In this document: one piece after another, positions 48,401 through 61,928 of the stretch
Position numbering within the stretch: the first letter of the stretch is position 1
Layout of the letters: each line of letters begins with the position of its first letter
Origin: Nymphaea colorata
Lineage: Eukaryota; Streptophyta; Magnoliopsida; Nymphaeales; Nymphaeaceae
Length of the DNA stretch: 64,000 bases
Direction: 5' to 3'
Assembly: GCF_008831285.2 (NCBI RefSeq)
Contig: NC_045142.1
Coordinates: 7,416,713-7,480,712 of the forward strand
The notes under the pieces: model-generated
Seen by the model: the letters and a program-made list of their open reading frames with translations, nothing else
Databases searched by the model: none
What the model was told of the DNA's origin: nothing
Translations under genes and position numbers: made by a program

Positions 48401-50664
48401 TGTCTCTCAGGTTTTTATCTTTTTATCTGTGAGCTTTTCTCAGGTACTAACTGGAAAGTTTGTTTTTCTTGACAAAATTTTGGGAATTCAAAAAATATAC
48501 TAATGATGGCACATGAATTTTTTACTAATTTTCTTAGAAAAATAGTAAAAAAAAAGTTTTTTAATTTTAAGAAAATATTGTAAGAAGTTCTCGCTTGATA
48601 AAAAACATTAGTTTGCTTGTTAATTATAGCTAGAATTATAGTTCATATACTATTACATTTTGAACATTTTTATGTTATTTTATGTTACATATATGTGTGT
48701 GTCTATTTTGTTATATATATGCGTGTATGTGTGTATTATTTGTTATATTCTTAGATTTGTCAGCTTGTAAATCCTATTTTTACATTGGGTTTTTACAATT
48801 CTTTTTCTTCATCTTTATAGTTCTGGAGATTCTAAGTATATTTGGATGGTTGGATTCAACGAAAATAATTTTAGGTGGCTGAAAGGCACCCTAAAGTTCT
48901 AAACGTCATAATGCAGGACCTTGTCTGAGCGCGCGTGTGTGTGTATACTGCCTTTTTGTGTTTATTAGGGTTATGACAGTTTTATGGCAGATAATGTTGA
49001 CATAGAAGTGATTGTGATGAGGATTATCTTTCATTTTTTACTCATAAAAAAATTGTATTTGTAATTTTAGACTTTTATGTTTTAGAAATTAACCTTGGAC
49101 ATTTAATAGTTGGCATTTAGTAAATTAGAAGATTTTGCATGGTCTATAACGTTGCAAAGCAGTGATGTTAAATTCTACTTTATTAAATTTCTTCTTTCAA
49201 ACGTTTGATTATGTTTGTTATCATGTTATGGATGTTCAGTGTGTTGGTCTATCATGCATTTTAATTGTTTGTTGTTGTAAGGTGATAATCATAGGTTTTT
49301 CATTGAGAAATGTTTTTTTTCATTGTCAATTTAAAAAGTTAATATTATATTTATTACTTTACCTGCCTTTGGATGCTTAATGCACCTTGTCCCACCTATA
49401 CTGTACCTACCACTTTTGACAATTTAGTTGAAACATTTCTTCTCATTGCACATTTAATTTTGGGTCAGAGATGGACGGAGTAAGATACTAGCTCTGTGTT
49501 AGCTTTAGACTTCAGGTCTAACTAGAAATTAATGGACAAAGCGATGTTATGTAATTTGAGATCAGCTCCCGTTGAGATGAGAACTGTTTCTGTTCTCTTG
49601 CTTTTGGGAATCCAGTTTGTTGAAATGTCTTTCAGCTAATCCATCTCATTTCTTATCAAAAGGAGGGAATAACCTAATATAGTGGTTGGAAGAACTGGCC
49701 TATCGGGATCAAAGATGACTCCCTGGTGGTGCCAAGCTACAAGGATATGAGATATGAATCTGCCAATTTCTTTAGTAGTGTTTGCTCGTTGTTGAAAACT
49801 AAGAACTTCTTAGTCAGATGTTCCCATTTATAACCAACATATTATCATGATTTAAGTGGTTCCTTTACAATCCAATTATCCTTTTTTGGCAGGTTTTCCC
49901 AATACATCATCTTCAGATTTTCAGAGAGGATGAGCTTGATCGCATGCTTTGTGGGGAACAAGAGGCTTGGGTGGTATGTTGGAAGTTACAGCCTTCTGCT
50001 CCATTTAATATCTGTCTGTTGTGTTACTGTTAATTCCAAGTATGATTGTCATTCTTGCAGTCTGAAGCCTTCCTGGATCACGTCAAATTTGACCATGGCT
50101 ACACATCCAGCAGTCTTCCTGTCATCCATGTACGTCTCTGTAAACTTGGCATTTAATGCAGATCAGGCCAAAATAGATTGTTGAAATATGTACTTACTAA
50201 ATTTTGTTCCAGTTCCTTGAGATTGTCAGAGAGTTTAAGCATGAGGAGCGAAGTGCTTTCCTGCAATTTGTGACTGGTGCACCTCGACTCCCTCCTGGTG
50301 GTCTGGCAGCATTAAACCCAAAACTAACGATTGTCCGTAAGGTGTGCCAATTAACTGACTCTTTTGTGCTAGATGTTGCACGTCTGTAGGAACATGCATT
50401 TCTTAACGGTTGTTCTCATGTAGAATTCTGGAAGCAATGCTGATTGGGATTTGCCTAGTGTGATGACATGTGCAAACTATCTGAAACTTCCTCCATACTC
50501 TACAAAGGTATTCTTTCTCTTCTTCCTATTAATGTTTCTTCTTACAACCCACCTTGCCTTGCGAATTTTGAATCCTTTTCTATTTAATGCTCTTGTAGGA
50601 GAGAGCAAGGGAGAGACTGCTGTACGCCATAACTGAAGGACAGGGTTCGTTTCATCTTTCATAG
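38161..50664 (+). CDS. UPL4: HECT E3 ubiquitin ligase, UPL4 type, complete
   Basis: Transfers ubiquitin from an E2 through a HECT cysteine to substrates. Coding exons: 38161-38865, 38996-39106, 42264-42380, 43393-43551, 43647-43808, 44062-44112, 44429-44575, 44680-44801, 44889-45990, 46362-46467, 46600-47807, 47888-48115, 48186-48290, 49893-49973, 50061-50129, 50213-50341, 50424-50507, 50599-50664. All have GT..AG borders and phases agree, giving about 1583 codons (Arabidopsis UPL4 is about 1500). The ATG at 38161 is chosen because MDKRNHQREEMVDVLPADKR matches the family N-terminus; an upstream TTG in frame is ignored. Armadillo-like repeats fill about residues 85-550 (e.g. CLQALEKIS). The HECT domain covers about 1195-1583, with EVGTGLGPTLEFY near 1218 and the catalytic Cys near 1550 in VMTCANYLKLPPYS (codon 50469-50471). 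The C-terminus is GQGSFHLS. UPL3 is longer, so UPL4 fits better. Confidence 0.93.
39755..40068. repeat. Three tandem copies of a 100-107-bp unit
   Basis: Units at 39755-39861, 39862-39961 and 39962-40068 open AGCCAATCTAA and close CTCCTGTAGGTT. The middle one lacks a TTTTAAAA-type 7-bp stretch. They are nearly identical, so the array is recent. Confidence 0.9.
41329..41403. repeat. Long TA microsatellite
   Basis: About 37 uninterrupted TA units inside the UPL4 intron. Open frames reading YIYIYI on both strands come from it. Confidence 0.95.
42381..42411. repeat. CT microsatellite at a UPL4 donor site
   Basis: A (CT) run begins directly at the splice donor of the third coding exon (AAAAG|GTCTCTCT), so length changes would alter the intron's first bases. 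Confidence 0.8.
43011..43275. mobile_element. MITE in a UPL4 intron
   Basis: 265 bp with inverted ends of about 24 bp: left GTACGGGTATTATACGGCGA, right (complement) GTACGCGTATAATATGCGAG. The core is AT-rich and non-coding. It lies in the intron between coding exons 3 and 4. Related but less clear stretches occur at 9000-9300 and perhaps 23190-23470. Confidence 0.65.
48291..49892. other. UPL4 intron 13, 1.6 kb
   Basis: AT-rich, with short TG/TA runs near 48690-48740 and a GCGCGTGTGTGTG run near 48928. No exon or clear transposon seen. Confidence 0.5.
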
Positions 50665-51000
50665 CTTAAGGTCATCTGTGAATTCTTCAACTTCTCACTC
50701 CGTACATAAGCTGTGAATACAATGTAGCTAGGGGTTTATGTAAATAAAAGGTGGATGTAGATAGAGACCGCTACACATTGGTGGTGCATGCCTGATCCTG
50801 AAAACAAGACAAAGGGAGCTGGTTGATTAGTTGCCTATGTACAGCGGTAGTTTTAGACCTAACGTGATAAATGTCTTTGTACAGAGAAAGGTGCAAGGTG
50901 AAGATAGTTCTTGTTGCCTTTTGTGACTTTTCTGATAAGTGTAAAGCAAGTGCTTTGCATGTATAGTGGTGTCCCTGTACATATCTAAATTCTTCTTCAT
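50665..51000 (+). other. UPL4: UPL4 3' UTR with candidate poly(A) signal
   Basis: AATAAA occurs at 50743-50748, 79 bp after the stop. The UTR end is not defined. Confidence 0.45.
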
Positions 51001-52919
51001 TTAATACATTTCGGTGATTGGTTTTTAATTTACTTTCTGCACATTAAAAATTCCCTTCTTGGCAATGTGCTTGGCATCTTTTGCTGGCACAGGGTTCAGT
51101 AAATGTCCTTTGGTTGCAAGATTTTTTTTCGAGCTGGAGAGTAAAGTTTTGTCCGTTCAAATTTTTTCAGTATGTGGCTAAGATCTTGGTCATATCGATG
51201 TTTGCATTTAGTAGCACATGGCGACTTAGAACCAATGTTATCCGTAGCGTACAATACGCGATATCTACCATATAGGTTTATGGTATGCTTACGATATACG
51301 AGCATATTTTGTAAGTGCATTGCACATAGGTAGTGTATGAACCCTTGTATGGTATGATATAAGGTTTTCTTTGGCATATACTTTTTTGAACTCTCCTCTT
51401 CCTCTCTCTCTCTTACCCCACCCCAACCCCCTTCCCTCTTTCAAATATTCTAAGATGAGGATGAAGATGACGATGCAAGTGATGTGGATCATGGTTGAAT
51501 TAAAAATTAATTTTACAATACGCTATACTATGTTTGTGATGTGTTACGATACAACGTATAGGTAAACTCAATTGTATTGAGTTACTTTACGTTTTTTACA
51601 ACATTCATAACATGGGGACTGGATTAGGAACATAGCGTTGTTGTTCGTTGAAGGCGTTGCATAGATTTGGTGTTTTTCCTTTCAATATATTTTTATTCTT
51701 GGGGTGAAGATTCTAGAGTCTTCTATCTGCTCAATGCTTTATTTTTTCCTACCAAGTCCATTTAAACTATGAATGAATTGACTTACGTTGTAATATCTGA
51801 GGTCTTATCACATGAACCTGATCATCCTTACGTTCATTTGCATCCCTTTTTTGGCTTGACGAACCGTTCAAGATTCATTTTTTGGAATTAGTCTTTTAAA
51901 CGTCTTTTGTTTGCAAGAATGCTCTCTAAATGCAGTCCCTTAACAAACCAATTACCGATGAGGTAAAACCCTTGGGGTCACCAAGACTTGATAGGAATGC
52001 TATCTGCTGGAATAGTTTTTGGAAAAACTTAAGGTTGTGCGTTGTTTCACCATGCATTGCAGATCTATGGATTTAAGGTCACAATCTTTCTTCCATCCGA
52101 CTTTAAATCTTTGGTTTTTAACATATAGCATCAATTTTACATCTGTGTTACAAAGATCCTCCGTTATATTGAGGATCTCCCAAAATACACCTTTTAGTGC
52201 AGTGTCGAAATTCAAGACTATCAAACGCAATCTAAGTGAAATTTGTAGTTATGATCCCCGTGGTTTAGAATGATTTTGTAAAAATCAAGACTGCACCCAT
52301 ATAAAGTTCTGAAATTCTCAGGTAATAGTATCTCATCTACTGTCCCAAATAAGCTGATCTATGAAAAATTTTGGGAAACATGACGAGCATCCCTAATCCC
52401 TAAACTTAAAAAAAATGAAAACAAGGCTTGTGTTTAAAATTTAAGCAAATAGACATTCCGGCGTTGCTTGAGTTTTTTATTTACCGGCCAACTTTATTGC
52501 TCTTTACAAGGCCGTTATTCATAAGCATAAGAAGCTGATCAATATATAGAGATGAATTTTTTATGAAGGCTACATTGTAACCGTGAAAAACGTAACTGCT
52601 GGGATGCAATTGGTACAAATATTTAAAGTCTAGGTCAAGTCAACGGACGTGGACACAAGGAGGTTTGGCTGATTTGGTCGAGAAGCAGGCTGACAATAGA
52701 ACGTGTTGTAATAAAAAAAAAATGCCAATAAATACCAAACTACAGCTTCAACTTCTTGGTTTATATTCGATTTAAGAATCAAATGAGGAAGGGTGGTGAT
52801 GAAATTATTAGTGCACCACCCAGTGATTCTATTATACACATGTTGAAGGATGAGCATTCGGCAGTCTCATCTGAAAGAAGCGCAATATAAGTTCACACAG
52901 TTCGACCAATTTCGGACGC
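51001..52919. other. Intergenic between the convergent UPL4 and the unknown gene
   Basis: No gene recognised. About 51235-51580 is rich in GTATxATACG-type words (ACAATACGCGATATC, TTACGATACAACGTATAG) and may be a decayed MITE. Remaining sequence is AT-rich. Confidence 0.4.
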
Positions 52920-53246
52920 TTAGCCAGAGGACTCGTGAGCACAGTTGCCCGTAGTGGAGTTGGACAAAGGAACAGTATACTTTGTACAGTCAAAAGGCCC
53001 CACGTCTTGGCTCTTACGCTTCACCTGTAACAGTGAGATGAGAAGAGATGAGTTGCTAAGATGAGATTGTTTAGGAAGCAAAGGATCAGCGGCTCAGATG
53101 AGAAAATAAGCTTTGATAGTTGAATTTTTTCTTTTTTTCGGTAAACCAAAGTACGAATTTTGATAAGCAAAAATGAAAACACGTTTATACGTTTGCGTCT
53201 TGCTGAAGTATATGGCTCCAAGTGTCTGGACCTGTCAGAGAAGAGG

Positions 53247-53284
<38 letters not shown>

Positions 53285-56200
53285 AAATCATTCTTTTGTA
53301 AACAACGCATAACTCCTAACAAGGAACGATGAACCATCTTATGTTTGGGTTAAGTCACAATCAAGTTGAAGTATGTGTTTAGATGCATCGATTCAATGGA
53401 ATCTGTCTTTCTCTCTTACATTTATGTGTGTGTGTGTGCAGAGAGAGGGGGGAACCTATTATCTATAATATCAATGTCAGTAAAGCATCTTTTGAGTTGG
53501 TCCAGTAATTATACTAAGGGATCTGTCCCACATGCACTCCTTACTGTCTAAACTGCTTCGTACTTCATTCAGGGCGTAGCCAAACCTGCGTCATTCACGA
53601 CCAGTATTGCACCCTTGAATGATTTCTTGATATATTGAAGTGCGTGTGACAAGAGATGAAGAGAACGATATTGCGACTAGTGTTTCAAGATGCACGTATG
53701 AAAAATAAATGCATATCTACGTATTTCAATTACCGTTTCTATTTTCTATATAGAGAAATCTAAACCTACAATGAAACAAAAGCAAAAAAGAAGAACTTCA
53801 CATACAGGTGACCATGGCCCAGGTTCTGGTTGAGCTTTATCTGGAGGTGAGTGTTGTACGGCACCTGTTTTTTTCTTTAAAACATCCTGTAGCAAGCATA
53901 GTTAGAAAAAAATGATGTAATGGAACCACATTTGGTAAAGGAATTAACATGGTAAGCACTTTTTTAAAGAATGATATTTCCACGCCCTGTTCAAGGAAAG
54001 AACGTCTCACCAATCCAGCAGCCTCCATAGCTGATATCCATTCATCCGAGAAAGGCACCACATCAACGGGATACTTTATAGACACCGGTTCTTGCTTTTC
54101 ACAATCCAAAGACATCTGATTGCTGGTTATTGATGGAAATTTTGTTTAACTGCATTGATTTGTGATGCCCTCAATTAAATGCAAAAATCAATGAAAAATG
54201 TAGAGACTTACTTTGAAACTGTAGGACCTTGTGCTGCTGATGTACTGTGCTCCATATCACCTTGAGCTGCCTCGCCAACAACTTTAAAATCTCCTCTTGA
54301 AGTAGGAAATTCTCGTGTCTTTTCTGCAAGAGTTGGATCGCATGGTCAGGAAAGCCATTCTTTGATGTTTACTATTCTGATGCTCGTCTTCAATATTATT
54401 GCATGGTTGTAGCACGTTATTTTTTTGTTCCAAAAAAGTTTTCGTGTTCGCTCATCTATATCAGCTAAACACTTACCACTTGTATGATTGGCACCATAAT
54501 CACTTCTGTAGCATTCTCTGTCAACTGCCTGTGTGATTTCAACACAGGAAGCAAGCTCCCCAGTCATACCTGAGGGAGGATCCACCATCAAATGACTCAG
54601 CTGAGAATCACCCATTTCCTCTTCAGAATGCAAGTTCTTTTCTGAATTAATCCACTCGTTGGTTGAGCCATGACAATCAATATTGGCAAATTCTTCATCT
54701 ACAGCATGAACCGTATGAGGTGTTGCAACTTCAATATCTTGAGGCAAAGATGAGGATGAACAACCAAGCAAAGGAACATCTTGATTGATTGTTTTGCATT
54801 TATACTGCATGCTGTTGTTATCTACAGAATTATCAGAGGCACGAGCAGTTTGTTCAACCTCATCATTCATCTTGTTGTCTATGCTGCCTCTATCTGCCAC
54901 AGTTTGCTCTTCTGAGGTTGGTGAATCAGCAGGTAAAGATACAAGCAGGTCTTCAGCAGATTTCCGACATAAATGGGAGCCATTTTCCCGCATTATATCA
55001 AGATCAATTTCCTGTAAAGACTTGTCCTCGATAGCGACAAACCCAGATATTTTTTCCTGATCATCATTTGTGGTACCTTCACCAGTAGTTGTGGTGCAAA
55101 GGCTCTTAGCATATTCCTGAAAGTCAGATGGTTCAGTTACCATATCAACCACTTCGTTACTTGTTGCCTCAAGGCACCCATCAAATGTGGAACCAGAACT
55201 TCTGCGTAACTTCTTTCTCTCCGAAGCATGCCCTGAATCTACAGCTATGGAACCATTAAAAGGTGTCTCTTCTGAATCTTGGCGTTTTTTGTCTATTATA
55301 GGATTACATATTTCAATTGGCTTCTTAGGAGACAAACCAGAAGCCATACTTTGGTTGTTGGCTAGAGGCTTACCTATGGCACTCTCACAGCCACACTGTG
55401 CGTCACATATTTCAACAGGCATGCTTTCTATAAGGACTTCATAACCAATTGATGACATTTGATTCGATCTTGAACACAGAAAGGCCATACTGTCATGCTT
55501 GCTGTCATTGCCAGTGTTCACAAAATGGAGAGGTTTATCATTCTGCACTCCACTGTCATTGTCAATCAGGAGATCCTTGTAACTGTTCTCATCATCGTGA
55601 TGTTTCTCTTCATTTGGTGATCGACTTCCAACAGGTTTTAGACTTTGATCAGTATCCACAACCTTTCGATTTTTATGTTGGTACTTATCAGTCAACATAG
55701 TTTCATCAACACTCTTGTCATTTCCGTGCTTCTCTTCAGAGAGAACATTACCAGTTTCAAGATGAGTTTCCATCAATATTCGAACATCATTTTCATTGTT
55801 TATTTGTTCCTCAGGGTCAACTGGTGTCTCTATCTTCAATTTTCCTGGTACGTTTGCTTCCAAAATTGGCTTTGGTAAATCGGCCTCTGTTGAGTTCTTA
55901 TAACTAGAATATGGTCTTATTTGAAATGTGACAGCACCAACAATTGCAGATGTAGGTTTAGATATTTTTGCAGAAGGTGGCAAGCATCCATTGCTCAAAT
56001 TTCGAACTTGGGGCAAACGAGTTGCTTTTACTGAACTTGATCCATGACTACTAGAACCTGCTTCCAGAGCACATTTAGGGGCCTGTATATGAGCACCAAA
56101 TGCCTTTGCCTGCAGAAGAAATGCACCAAAATTTAATCAAAGCTGCATGTAACATAATATTCAACCAGTCATCCCTCACAAGGTCTACTACATACTACCA

Positions 56201-59200
56201 TACCTGACCAAAAAATCCCAAAGTAGGTGAAGGCATCTTCAAAGCAGAAGGTTTTGCATGATGTGTTGGTAAAATATTTCCAATAGTGCATTTCGTGTCC
56301 TGGTAGACTGGCAGCCCTAGTTTTGAAGAACAAGATACTGCAGACAATTCACTTTTTGTATCTTGTAAAGCTGGATTTTGCATAGTGTTGTCAGTGTTAT
56401 GAGTATCCTTTCTTGTCGCTCCAGTACATGAGATGCCTGATAAATGTAGAGTAGAATTGCCCCCAGCCTGTCTATTGAGAATGCTATTTCCAACACTTGT
56501 AGCAACAGAGGAACAGGGACTAGATGCTGATGATAGCTGGCCAGCATTTTTATCTATATGATTATCTACATTTTTCATTCTTGATGAAGCCTTAGATATA
56601 CCTAGCCCTTGACGACTTTGTGGTTTCTTGGATTTTTCTTCAGAGTCCTTTGCTTTCATAGAAAAATTTCTTGTTGAACTTTTCCCTGGGTGTTTAGTTG
56701 ACCGACCAGGGGCAGCTTGGATATTGGTTCCAGCTCTTCCTTTTGCAGCAAAATGTTTCTGAACCGTGTCCTTATCCATGCCTGAATAAAAATGAAAACA
56801 GCATCTGTTGTCAAAGAAAATTGAGGTGCATAAACAATGCAGAATGGGGAAAAAATTATGGCAAGTTACTTTTTAGGTGCTTTCCATCAAGGGTAGGATT
56901 TGTAGAACTCATGGTCAAGCCTGGCTTTGCTACTTTCTGCTTTTGTGTGCCTGACATAGAGCGTACTGTTTTCCCAAGTATTTGGCTTCTCTGAGTATGC
57001 TGTAGTTAAAGCATGAACAATGAATGATAATGCCAACTACAATTTCACATAAGCAACATCAGTGAAAGGAAAGGATATGAATTTGGATGTGGTGGTTGTG
57101 AGCAAGCTCCAATTTGATCCACTCTCCGTGCTGTACTCGTTTTATTTAAAGCCTTCAAATAACAGATAAATGATTATATGCCAATATAGGACGTTAACAA
57201 GCAACAGACAAATATAGGGAGAACAAAGAAACTAACCGGAGCATTTTTCATTTTCAGGGATGTTGATTTGATAGATGATGATACCGTTGGCTTTTTATCC
57301 TGCAGCTGTGGCTTTTTTTTATGTGATTCATTTGAAATCTCCTCTTTAATAGGTTGAAGATCTGATGAGCCTAAGCTGTCACCACCTTGGCTAGTATCCT
57401 CTACCTCATTTACAGTAGGTAGTTTAGCATTGGTAGAGTGACTGAATGAACAATTGAAAATGGAAAGTTCTGATGCATCAAGAACACCTGGACAACATGA
57501 ACAAACAAGAATCTAATCCACGACATGGACAAGAAGAGTAAATTTGCAACCAGCAATTCAAACTTCAAAGTAAGCACCTTCTTCAGTGGAGAAAGCTCTA
57601 TGCCAGGCTATGCTTTTGCGTATGTTGAATCCCTTGGCCTTTTTCCTCTTTTTTTCTTGCTGAGGATCTTCAGAAACAAGTGAAGATCCAATGCTGTCAT
57701 CCATAACCATCGGCAGGTTCTCCTTGTCATCACCATTAGGAGATAAACATTTGCTTTGGCAAATACTATTGTCTCCTGAAATTTTTGTCCATCAAAAAGG
57801 AAGAAGAAAGAACAGAGAAATTATAGCATATACAGGATGTAACATATATACACATATACTTTAACAATTTAATTGGAACTTCAATTTCAACAATGAAAAG
57901 AGATCAAGCATTTGACTTCTAGCAAACAATATGGGGACACATTCACGTTATAGCATAATCACACAATGAACAAGAAATAATTGAAGCACAATGCCAACAA
58001 CATTACAGAATGCATGGGGAAAATGTAACAGCTTAGAAAGCAATGTCTTAATTAGCCAAGCATCTAAAACGTCGCGGATTTAACATTTTCTTTTTACTGA
58101 TTTACGTTTCTAATTTTTTAATTATTGACCATACTTGTCAGTTATGTTTTCAAAAGTTTCCCCAACTTCATACGTCTGAAGACTCTGAACATTGTTTCCA
58201 GTGATCGTGTTGACATGTTTCTTTCCAATGGTCATGATTAATCTTGAATATTCTGTATAATGCTAGGTCTTCTCCTATGTTTTTTAACAATTGCTTTGCC
58301 ATTCGTACCATTCTTCATACTTTTGTGGCAGTGACGATTTAATCTTGCATAATTTGTAGTGTCCGTGGCGATCTTTTTTTCTCTTCTTCCATAATTGCTA
58401 AACACATTATTGTTCCATTCCTTTCTAATAAATCAACTGATCTTATTTTTTATCCCGTCTGAAGTATTAGAAGAAGAAGGGTATGTACTGTATACAATTC
58501 CTTATGATAATAAGCAAACTTATTTACCATTAACGACAAAAAGAAGGCCCCAAGTCCCAAATTATACATCGAAGTCATCAGGTAATCCATGTTTATTTTC
58601 GAATTTCAGATTATGGTTCCCATACAGCAAAGGGGATTGAACTATTGAATGAAGAGAACTTAGGGTGAGACAGTTTGAGGGCTGAAGATAGGTTAAAGTG
58701 CAATTCCATTCCAACTTGCCGAAGCGCAACAATTCTTCCAACACCCATATGCATCCTGCTGGAGTACCCTTATGCAACGACTAGATTTAGATCTCACAGC
58801 CATATAATACCAAGTTCTATTTCCTAAGGTATTTGAAAGCTTTGAAGAACAGGGAAGTTAAAAACGTGAACTTGGAAGAAGAAGAAGCCAACACAGGGTG
58901 AAGCTTCTTATAGCAATCCAAAGGAAGAAAAAAAAAAAAAACTCCACGGAGAACTTATGAATATCAGCCACTCAAAGGAACACCCAAATCTTTAATGGAG
59001 TACTACTTCAGCACGCTTGGTATGGTAAACCCTCGGCCTAAGGCTAAAAGACAGAGCCAACCACAAAGCTAATTATCCCGACAAGCACAAGCCAAAGAGG
59101 AACTAACCTGGTAGAGGCTTCAGAGCGTCCAGCTTAAGCCGAAGATCATGCTTATCCGACGAAACAGCTGCCGGAGAAAATGCATGACTTAGGGTTAGAT

Positions 59201-59291
59201 CTGGCTGGCAATCCACCATTTGCAAAAGAGAATCCCCTTCGCAGTCCATGTCGATGAGGCCCATGTCATCAACCGGACCACCGGCGTCCAT
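52920..59291 (-). CDS. Uncharacterised plant protein with C-terminal SPPDK/PWSPVKRK/GPFDCTK motif
   Basis: Coding exons on the minus strand: 59108-59291, 57578-57775, 57237-57487, 57123-57152 (weakest), 56870-56999, 56204-56781, 54477-56109, 54212-54323, 54011-54122, 53806-53886, 53024 to 52920. Phases agree throughout and give about 1137 codons. The start is the ATG at 59291 (MDAGGPVDDMGL); an in-frame TTG lies upstream. Exon 2 ends with a basic patch and RKSIAWHRAFSTEEG, read on into VLDASELS. The centre (exons 6-7) is polar, Ser/Asn/Asp-rich and probably disordered. The C-terminus reads FSDEWISAMEAAG, then SPPDKAQPEPGPWSPVKRK, then DVGPFDCTKY. I know this signature only from unannotated plant proteins and give no function. 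No membrane segment or signal peptide is seen. Confidence 0.8.
53253..53283. repeat. CT microsatellite
   Basis: About 15 CT units inside the intron before the last exon of the minus-strand gene. Confidence 0.9.
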
Positions 59292-61928
59292 CTCAGCCAA
59301 AAGAGACTTCCTGCACGACCTCCTGGTGGAAGATCGAGGAGGAGACGGAGAAGGCGGTCGGAGAGATTTTGAACGGGGAAGGAAGCGGGATGGATGCTGG
59401 GTGATGGGCGGTTCTTAAATGGCCTCAAATGACGGAAATGGGCGTTCACTCTTAGTTAAGGACAAGCAGGCTCTCGGGCGAGGGAAATTTGAATCCGTGG
59501 GTAAGATTGTAATTGCGCGCTCTCCAGCGTTTCAGATCTGGAGATCATGAGTCCGAAGGTGGTGGTGGATCGAGACCTTAAGGATGGGTCAGGAAACCCG
59601 AACCGAACTTTCCTTGCTCAATCTTTAGGAACAAATTGAATTTAATGGTCTTGATTTCTTTACATTAAAATGTTTATAATGTCGATGGAAAACATATTTA
59701 TCAAGAACTTTCTCTATTTGTGTGCCAAATTAACTTATCAATCAACCTGCATTTACAAGGTTCGTAAATATCTTTATTCAAACACATGACAAGACAGTTG
59801 AATTTAACTTGATGTAGCAATTAGATATAAATAAGAGATATAACATGTGCTTCATTTGTAAAAAATTGTCGACATTTAGGGTTATTTTGATAAATAAAAC
59901 AGTTTGTAATTGTTTTATGAATCTATTCTAAAAGTTGAAGCAGATATCTAAAATATTTTTTAAATCTTATTCGTAATTGGGTCTAGATATCCAGCTAAAC
60001 AAATTTAAATTTAGATTGGTAATATGTAGTCCATCCATTTACATCCTTAGGTTTGTCTGGTTCATGCATGTGCTCTATAGAGGGAGTCATCTTCATAGTT
60101 CATCTTGTTTGCTAGAGACTCGATCATGTTTGATTCGCTATCCCAGGAACATGATACTTCACGTTATCGGCTAGAGACTCTGAGACTTCGACATCACTTA
60201 ATTCAGTGTTCTTGGAACAGGCAGAACATGACATCCTGTTCTGGAGTTCCTGGGAACAGATGGTTCCTTTCTTGGAGGATATCCTCTACTTTTCTCTGTT
60301 GTTTGATTTCAATTGGAGTGGAGAACATATCATAATTGCCTATTATTTGATAATCTCTATACTGTATTGTTTTTAGATCTAGATGTAGACATATGATGGT
60401 AATATGTTCACATAATCAATAAATTTTGATAGATGTCAACAACAATTTACTAATATTGTGTTTTAATGTTAGAAAAAGGGTTTTTCACTAGTTAATAGAA
60501 AGAATCCGATATGACACCATTTTTCTGAAAGCATATTGAAAATAGGTGGGACATGAAACATTTTAGTAAGATTAGCATAGAACAGGTGAAGAGTGAACAA
60601 GTCATATCAAACATTATTTTATCTCTGAGAGGGTTGGGACAATGGGTGTGATTGGGGCTGATAAGTGGCCGGTCTATGTTTAGAATCGCTAGGAAACCAA
60701 CTTCCTGTGCTATAAAAGAGGTGCACTAGTTGAAGTATAACGTGAATGCTTTACCCGAGACACGGAAAGTAGACCTGGACCCTAGGGGGATGGAGGGAGG
60801 ATGAGTGTTTTGGCATTTTTGGTGGAAGGTAAGATGAAATATTCTTCATACTCACCCAACATGTCAAACTTTATTATTTTCCACACTTATTTCTGCATCA
60901 ACCTTCACTATTTTCCCCAATAATTTATCTGTACATTATGTTCTGATCTGAACGACCCTCGTTTATGAGTATATATGCAAGTAGAGAACATATAAGAAAC
61001 AAATTATCTTCCATGCATGAGCCCAAGCTCATGTCTTTGAGTACATCATTGGAGACTAAAACCACCAGAAAATACAGTTTGAGTCAATTCTTCTGCTGCA
61101 AGTTTTGAAACTTCTTTAGCATCAATGGATGTCAAGCAATTGATATGTTCAGCAATCTATACATGTAGATACAATGCTGGAAAGGCAAGGAGGGTCCGTA
61201 TTATGAAACTGGTGAACATTGTCACAACCCAATGTGCTACTCTCCTGGACTATAAAAAAGTCCGAACTATGTTGGGATAAGGAGCACCTGGAAAAGAAGG
61301 TACTAACCGTTAAAAAAAAAAAAGTAACCACTTGCACCAACAAAAAAGGAAGAGAGAGAGAGAGAGAGAGAATCTATTTCTTGAGAAAAACTCATGATCA
61401 CTATCACTACCTAGTGTACTACTCACTTGAACTGTAAAACAGTCCGAAGTATGTCGTGTGAACCTTGGGGATGAGAGACTATTTCTTCACATGAACGAGT
61501 GCTTCCTGCATGTTGCAAGGACCCCATGTGAAGATGTAATATTGCTTCGTATCATTTGTGTGTGTCCAGTATTGAGCCAACAGAGAACATCTTCACTCTC
61601 TCAGCATGAACTGACAGATCATATAGGGATAAAGTTGTTTGTACAGTATCTACGACCAAAGAAATGGTTGCATTATGATAATTGAGATTATTTTTGGACA
61701 ATAAAGAAACTAATCTGGGATATAGCATTATAGCTTACTGTACCCACAACCATCTTCAACAGCATAAATTTTTGAGGAGGAATTAACTTCCAAGAATTTT
61801 CCTTATGAACAACCATCCAAAACTGTTGCTCATAAAATGCCATAATGAGAGCTGAACAGACATTTTACCTAGCCACTTGCTGTACTTTAACCAATATTGT
61901 TAATTGAATCGATCGGTAAAAGATCTAG
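59292..61928. other. Divergent intergenic region, left part
   Basis: Starts with the promoter side of the minus-strand gene and continues AT-rich. I recognise no gene or transposon. A GA run lies at about 61343-61370. Confidence 0.4.

Noticed and set aside
54785-55878. Plus-strand frames of 77-91 residues
   Set aside because: Antisense to the large, phase-consistent exon of the minus-strand gene.
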